Below are positions 5,548 to 8,372 of a DNA stretch of 8,372 nt, one piece after another. How positions within the stretch are numbered: position 1 is the stretch's first letter; each line of letters opens with the position of its first letter. The notes under the pieces were generated by a model that saw only the letters and a program-made list of their open reading frames with translations, ran no database searches and was not told where the DNA came from. The stretch spans positions 1-8,372 of the forward strand of contig CADBTK010000060.1 in the NCBI GenBank assembly GCA_902797585.1, written 5' to 3'. This DNA comes from Erysipelothrix rhusiopathiae (GTDB lineage Bacteria; Bacillota_I; Bacilli_A; Erysipelotrichales; Erysipelotrichaceae). The translations under genes and the position numbers were made by a program.

Positions 5548-6062
5548 TGGGCTTCTCTTTCACGTATTTGATCCGCCATTTTTCCAGAGACAGATAGTTT
5601 ATCTTTATTAGCCATTAAAACTTCGCTATTTCTAAATACTCCTAGACTTTTTTTATCATTATAATGAACAATCATTCGATATCGATAATATTGATCGACA
5701 AAAAAGAATCCGTCATCGCTAAACCAAATGCGTTTACGTACATTGGTTTCTAATGCCAAACCTAAAAACATAATAGCCAAGGCAACATAGGCAATGCGAT
5801 AATAAACCAATTGATCTGGTGCTACATCAAACTTATCGGCGAATACGGCACTTAATACAGCCATTAGAGTCATAATAGAAGAAATGATGACCCATTTTTT
5901 ACTTTCGCTAAATTCTTCAATATGTTTATGGCTTTCTTTGAATTTCTCCAATCCCTCTTTATATGTTTTATTTAGTAAGTATGATTTAAAACTAAAGTAT
6001 CCTGTATATCCAAAGAACAAGGCTCCAATTAATACTTGTACCCAAAAACTATTCATATTCAT
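5511..6062 (-). CDS. Three-TM membrane protein of unknown function
   Basis: First gene of the three-gene operon; I do not recognise the family. In 183 residues there is a first membrane segment at about 4-22, a charged stretch (NKTYKEGLEKFKESHKHIEE), a second membrane segment at about 56-74, a third at about 84-102, and a soluble C-terminal part of about 80 residues. That part contains short beta-like stretches (RIWFSDDGFFFVDQYYRYR, YNDKKSLGVFRNSE) and ends in a highly basic, helix-forming tail (EREAQWKEKKKQRKHK). The strand pattern after the last membrane segment is reminiscent of membrane-tethered PH-like domains, but this is only an impression. ATG 6062 is preferred because GGGAAG lies 9 nt upstream; TTG 6068 and ATG 6056 are alternatives. 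It shares an overlapping promoter region with the divergent thioesterase gene. Confidence 0.8.
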   Translation of the reverse strand: MNMNSFWVQVLIGALFFGYTGYFSFKSYLLNKTYKEGLEKFKESHKHIEEFSESKKWVIISSIMTLMAVLSAVFADKFDVAPDQLVYYRIAYVALAIMFLGLALETNVRKRIWFSDDGFFFVDQYYRYRMIVHYNDKKSLGVFRNSEVLMANKDKLSVSGKMADQIREREAQWKEKKKQRKHK

Positions 6063-6091
6063 AATCAATCACTTCCCTTTTCAACAGTCCT

Positions 6092-6101
6092 TATTATAGC
6101 A
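6092..6101. promoter_or_regulatory. Divergent, overlapping -10 region serving both flanking genes
   Basis: On the minus strand TGCTATAAT (6093-6101) is a perfect extended -10 for the three-gene operon, 31 bp before ATG 6062. On the plus strand the same bases give TATTAT (6092-6097), a good -10 that would start transcription near 6104 and leave the AAGGG ribosome binding site of the thioesterase in the mRNA. TATTATA thus reads as a -10 on both strands. No strong -35 box is visible in either direction. Confidence 0.55.
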
Positions 6102-6124
6102 CACTGTGATAGAATAAGGGTGTT

Positions 6125-6532
6125 ATGGAAAAGACTCATCAATCCTTGATTAATACATTAAACTCTTCATTATTCTTAGAAAATGCCCATATGAAGATTG
6201 CAAAATTGGAAAGAGGCACCTCTGAAATAACGATGGATGTTCAAAATGAGATGTTAAATATCCACGGTTTTGTCCATGGTGGTATTCTTTTTTCTCTTGC
6301 CGATACAGCAGCCGGTGCCGCTAGTTTTACCACCGGACGACAAAGTGTCACACTCAATGGAGATATCCGTTTCTTACGCCCGGCACTACAAGGAATTATT
6401 ACCGCCAAGGCAAAAGAAATCGCCTTAACGCATTCCACAGGAACATATCAAGCAGATATATACGATGAAAAAGGCCGCTTATTAGCGACCTCTACATTCT
6501 CTATGTTCTTTCTTAACAAGGAATCCGATTAA
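6125..6532 (+). CDS. PaaI-like hotdog-fold thioesterase
   Basis: Cytoplasmic acyl-CoA thioesterase of the PaaI/4HBT type; 135 residues match a single hotdog domain. The family motif is clear: NIHGFVHGGILFSLADTAAG (residues 45-64), with the His51-Gly52-Gly53 segment and Asp60 as the likely catalytic acid on the central helix. Further strand segments are SVTLNGDIRFLRPAL (74-88) and ATSTFSMFFL (121-130). The ATG has AAGGG 4 nt upstream. It is the only plus-strand gene in the window; it starts divergently from the three-TM protein and ends tail to tail with metA, the two stops overlapping within TTAA. The natural thioester is unknown; phenylacetyl-CoA degradation is unlikely in this context, so a housekeeping role in clearing stray acyl-CoA is the more sensible guess. 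Confidence 0.9.
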   Translation: MEKTHQSLINTLNSSLFLENAHMKIAKLERGTSEITMDVQNEMLNIHGFVHGGILFSLADTAAGAASFTTGRQSVTLNGDIRFLRPALQGIITAKAKEIALTHSTGTYQADIYDEKGRLLATSTFSMFFLNKESD

Positions 6533-7518
6533 TCTTGATCGATTCCTTTTTTAAATGCTTGCGAATATCCATGACTATCTCGTTGTCCTTTATATAAAGG
6601 AACATCTTTAATTCGTTCAATTTCAAAAGGCGTCACCTGATAAATATAGTTCAACAAGTTTCTGTACAATAAGTTAGCATGACTTCTCCATGTTAAAACA
6701 GGACGTTTATGTGGATTGTCATCCGGGAAGTAATTTTCTGGAATATGAATTGGCTTATTCGCATTAATATCACGATAATACTCTTGAGCTAACGTTTCTA
6801 AACCATATTCAAAGTGCCCCATACAAAAGATTTGACGATAATCTTTTGAGGCAATAATATTGCTTCCAGTTTTTTCACTACGAGAAAGAACCACTAATCG
6901 TTCCTCTTGAGCTAAAGCAGTTTCATCAATCTTGGTATGACGGGAATGCGGTGTATAGTGAATTTCATCAAAACCATTGGTTAAAAAGTCATACTCATCG
7001 CATAACTCATGAGCAAAAATTCCAAATAATTTTTCTTTTAATGGAAGTTTGCCAATGCCAAAGTGGTAATATAAACCCGCTTGAGCTCCCCAACAAATAT
7101 GCATCGTTGAAAACACATGCGTTTTACTCCAATCCATGATTTCACATAGCTCATCCCAATAATCCACTTCATCAAATTCTAAGTGTTCAATCGGAGCTCC
7201 AGTAATAATCATCATGTCATAATAATTGTCCTTATATTCTGAAAAGTCCGAGTAAAACTTTACAAGATGATCTTTTGAAGTATTTTTTGACTCATGTCCA
7301 GAGACTTTCATAAAGTCAATTTCTACCTGTAATGGCGATTTACTAATTAAACGTAGAACTTGTGTTTCTGTTTCAATCTTTTTTGGCATCAAGTTTAAGA
7401 TAACGACTTTCAAAGGACGAATATGTTGAAGTTGGGCACTCTCATCCTCTATCGCAAAAATCTTTTCGCTTTCTAATATTTCTTTTGCCGGTAATTCCTT
7501 TGGTATTTTAATCGGCAT
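6529..7518 (-). CDS. metA: Homoserine O-acetyltransferase (MetA-type)
   Basis: Activates homoserine for methionine synthesis by O-acylation. The 329 residues cover the full MetA family length. Catalytic residues fall at the same numbers as in characterised MetA enzymes: Cys142 in ICWGAQAGLYYHFGI, His235 and Glu237 in GHFEYG; NLMPKKIETE (residues 42-51) is the N-terminal family signature. Position 111 is Glu (GAPIEHLEF). In MetA enzymes, Glu111 goes with acetyl-CoA and Gly111 with succinyl-CoA, so this enzyme should make O-acetylhomoserine despite belonging to the 'succinyltransferase' family. The start at 7518 has AAGGGAAG upstream and overlaps the HD gene by 11 nt, so the two are co-transcribed. 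I found no SAM riboswitch or T-box in the leader of the pair. The 3' end overlaps the convergent thioesterase stop, leaving no room for a dedicated terminator. Confidence 0.95.
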   Translation of the reverse strand: MPIKIPKELPAKEILESEKIFAIEDESAQLQHIRPLKVVILNLMPKKIETETQVLRLISKSPLQVEIDFMKVSGHESKNTSKDHLVKFYSDFSEYKDNYYDMMIITGAPIEHLEFDEVDYWDELCEIMDWSKTHVFSTMHICWGAQAGLYYHFGIGKLPLKEKLFGIFAHELCDEYDFLTNGFDEIHYTPHSRHTKIDETALAQEERLVVLSRSEKTGSNIIASKDYRQIFCMGHFEYGLETLAQEYYRDINANKPIHIPENYFPDDNPHKRPVLTWRSHANLLYRNLLNYIYQVTPFEIERIKDVPLYKGQRDSHGYSQAFKKGIDQD

Positions 7519-8089
7519 GGTTCATCTTCCCTTCTGTCTTTATCTTTTCTTTGGTCCATGAATCAACCAACGATTTTAATTGAATTAAATACTCTGAAAA
7601 TTGCACATTTTCTTTCCCATATTCCAGTTGTAGTTCATATTCCACTGGCAACCAAGTCGAAATATCACTTTCATTATGGGCAATTACTGCTTCTAATTTA
7701 TCCAATGCTTTATAAAGTTTGGCCTCCAGCGTCTCTAACGACTCCATCTCTTCATGCAAAGCTATGAATTGTTCTTTTTGTGGAGAAGGTAAGCTTTCTA
7801 GCCATTTTCTAAATAATTGATATTCTTTTTTACTATCTTGTTCATTCTTTTCAAATGCAGGAATATCTCCTGTAAAAGCTTCTCCTAAGTCATGAAGAAT
7901 ACACATACGAATCACTTTATTCATATCTACATTTTCAAATTCGTCTTCTACAAGCAAGGCAAATAAGCATAATCTCCAAGAGTGTTCTGCGACACTTTCT
8001 TGACGATTTTCATTGACCCAACAATGGCGTCCTGTCTCTTTTAGACGAGTTGCTACTTGTAGAATATCCAATACATTTTGTATCTTCAC
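7508..8089 (-). CDS. HD-domain phosphohydrolase (YfbR/HDDC2-like)
   Basis: Metal-dependent phosphohydrolase; the best-studied relatives, E. coli YfbR and human HDDC2, are 5'-deoxynucleotidases. In 193 residues the HD metal site is complete: His36 (SVAEHSWR), His66-Asp67 (CILHDLGEAFTGD, with Glu70 and Asp75 nearby) and Asp130 (KALDKLEAVIAHNE). The order and spacing fit the HD_3 family. The segment ETGRHCWVNENRQESVAEHS (residues 18-37) resembles the family region that contacts the nucleotide. The start is GTG at 8089, supported by AGGAG 6 nt upstream; no ATG fits better. Its stop overlaps metA by 11 nt. It lies just after the terminator of the putative 6S-like RNA, and no promoter of its own is obvious, so read-through may drive it. 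Substrate is inferred from family only. Confidence 0.88.
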   Translation of the reverse strand: MKIQNVLDILQVATRLKETGRHCWVNENRQESVAEHSWRLCLFALLVEDEFENVDMNKVIRMCILHDLGEAFTGDIPAFEKNEQDSKKEYQLFRKWLESLPSPQKEQFIALHEEMESLETLEAKLYKALDKLEAVIAHNESDISTWLPVEYELQLEYGKENVQFSEYLIQLKSLVDSWTKEKIKTEGKMNHAD

Positions 8090-8118
8090 GACCTTCTCCT
8101 TTTCCTACTAGTGTACAC

Positions 8119-8144
8119 AAAAAAAGAAAGGTTTGCACCTTCTT
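8119..8144 (-). terminator. Intrinsic terminator downstream of the 6S-like RNA, upstream of the HD-metA genes
   Basis: On the minus strand AAGAAGGT pairs with ACCTTTCTT (one bulged T) across a GCAA loop, merging into an uninterrupted run of seven T at 8119-8125. This is a good intrinsic terminator. It sits between the structured RNA and the HD gene, so it either ends the RNA with some read-through into HD-metA, or acts as an attenuator for that operon. Confidence 0.75.
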
Positions 8145-8151
8145 ATCATTC

Positions 8152-8340
8152 TTGCCACAATCAGTGTTGCTGACTAGGCCATTTTGTATAGGTTTGTTTC
8201 AAAGTTTCTATCATCTATTTACTCCCAATAGATTCGAATCATTGAAGGTATCTTCGATGCATATAAACAAGAGAACTACAAAAGTATAAGTTTAAGTGTA
8301 GAAATAAGAGTAACCTAGTCAACAACACTCATCAAGGCAA
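8152..8340 (-). ncRNA. ssrS: Structured RNA, probable 6S RNA
   Basis: 6S RNA binds the sigma-A RNA polymerase holoenzyme and mimics an open promoter. Here the two ends of a stretch of about 189 nt pair with each other: an 18-bp helix (5' arm 8329-8312, 3' arm 8180-8163) with no mismatches but three G-U pairs, then an internal loop (UUGAUG/GAUUGU), then a 5-bp outer helix (UUGCC 8340-8336 with GGCAA 8156-8152). The G-U pairs work only in RNA made from the minus strand. Between the arms lie about 130 nt that are partly open, including a perfect 7-bp hairpin (8213-8233). Length, long closing stem, large internal region and 3' terminator fit 6S RNA. The 5' arm wording (CCUUGAUG...CUAGGUU) resembles what I remember of B. 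subtilis 6S-1. An unknown riboswitch controlling HD-metA is the main alternative. The 5' end may lie a few nt inside 8340. Confidence 0.65.
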
Positions 8341-8369
8341 TCATTAAAAAACCTCTTTATTGATGATTG
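8338..8369. repeat. Inverted repeat over the promoter of the 6S-like RNA
   Basis: CAATCAT (8338-8344) and ATGATTG (8363-8369) are perfect 7-bp inverted arms around an AT-rich centre, with a few more possible pairs inside. It spans the spacer and -10 region of the putative promoter, so it could be an operator. It could equally be chance in AT-rich DNA. Confidence 0.35.
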
Positions 8370-8372
8370 TCA
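8343..8372 (-). promoter_or_regulatory. Putative promoter of the 6S-like RNA (cut by the window edge)
   Basis: The window's last bases read TGACA on the minus strand (8372-8368), five of the six bases of a TTGACA -35 box if the next base outside is T. After a 19-bp spacer comes TTTAAT (8348-8343), one base from TATAAT. Transcription would start near 8337-8335, close to the 5' end inferred from the RNA fold. The long spacer and the missing base limit confidence. Confidence 0.45.

Noticed and set aside
8050..8289. Plus-strand ORF of 79 codons at the right edge
   Set aside because: It crosses the HD gene start, the terminator and the structured RNA, has no ribosome binding site, and its composition is unlike a protein.
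8100..8372. SAM riboswitch or T-box leader for the methionine genes
   Set aside because: I looked for the T-box AGGGUGGNACCGCG-type segment and for SAM-I core wording; neither is present, and the dominant feature is a long end-to-end helix.
1..8372. CRISPR arrays, insertion sequences, tRNA or rRNA genes, phage or defence genes
   Set aside because: No regularly spaced repeats, transposase motifs, cloverleaf or rRNA sequence were seen in a by-eye read of both strands.

Overview
The window looks like a low-GC Firmicutes (Bacillota) chromosome segment. It is AT-rich, with strong purine-rich ribosome binding sites, TATAAT-type promoters and U-tract terminators. The gene content (mannose-family PTS, MetA, Cof-type HAD phosphatase, a LafB/CpoA-like glycosyltransferase) would fit an Erysipelotrichia-like or lactic-acid-bacterium-like fermenter. 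The exact lineage is my inference. Nearly everything is on the minus strand; only one short gene (6125-6532) is on the plus strand.

Reading along the minus strand from the right end: (1) 8372-8100 holds no protein gene. It contains what I interpret as a 6S-like regulatory RNA of about 185-190 nt, with a promoter at the window edge and its own intrinsic terminator. (2) An HD-domain phosphohydrolase (GTG start, 8089) overlaps metA, a MetA-type homoserine O-acyltransferase that carries the acetyl-CoA-type glutamate at position 111. (3) metA runs tail to tail into a plus-strand PaaI-like thioesterase; the two stop codons overlap within 4 bp. (4) The thioesterase start faces a divergent minus-strand operon, with a compact, nearly symmetric promoter region around 6092-6115. 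(5) That operon has three overlapping genes: an unrecognised three-TM protein, a Cof-type HAD phosphatase, and a small predicted winged-helix protein with a C-terminal membrane anchor. (6) Next is a complete mannose/fructose/sorbose-family PTS with separate IIA, IIB, IIC and IID genes, followed by a small two-TM protein of unknown function. It is driven by a sigma-A-type promoter whose -35 box is overlapped by a cre-like sequence, and it ends in a strong terminator at 1019-1048. (7) At the left edge is a GT-B glycosyltransferase resembling the diglycosyl-diacylglycerol synthases of Gram-positive bacteria; its 3' end lies outside the window.

Functionally, the PTS imports and phosphorylates a hexose or amino sugar, phosphate passing from HPr to IIA His9, IIB His13 and then the sugar in IIC/IID. 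The sugar-phosphate-phosphatase-like HAD protein and the membrane-anchored putative DNA-binding protein just upstream could be functionally linked to it, but that link rests on position only. The glycosyltransferase probably belongs to membrane glycolipid (lipoteichoic acid anchor) synthesis. I see no CRISPR array, insertion sequence, tRNA, rRNA or phage gene. The most notable unexplained items are the structured RNA upstream of the HD-metA pair, the hairpins inside the PTS operon, and the two small membrane proteins flanking the PTS genes.
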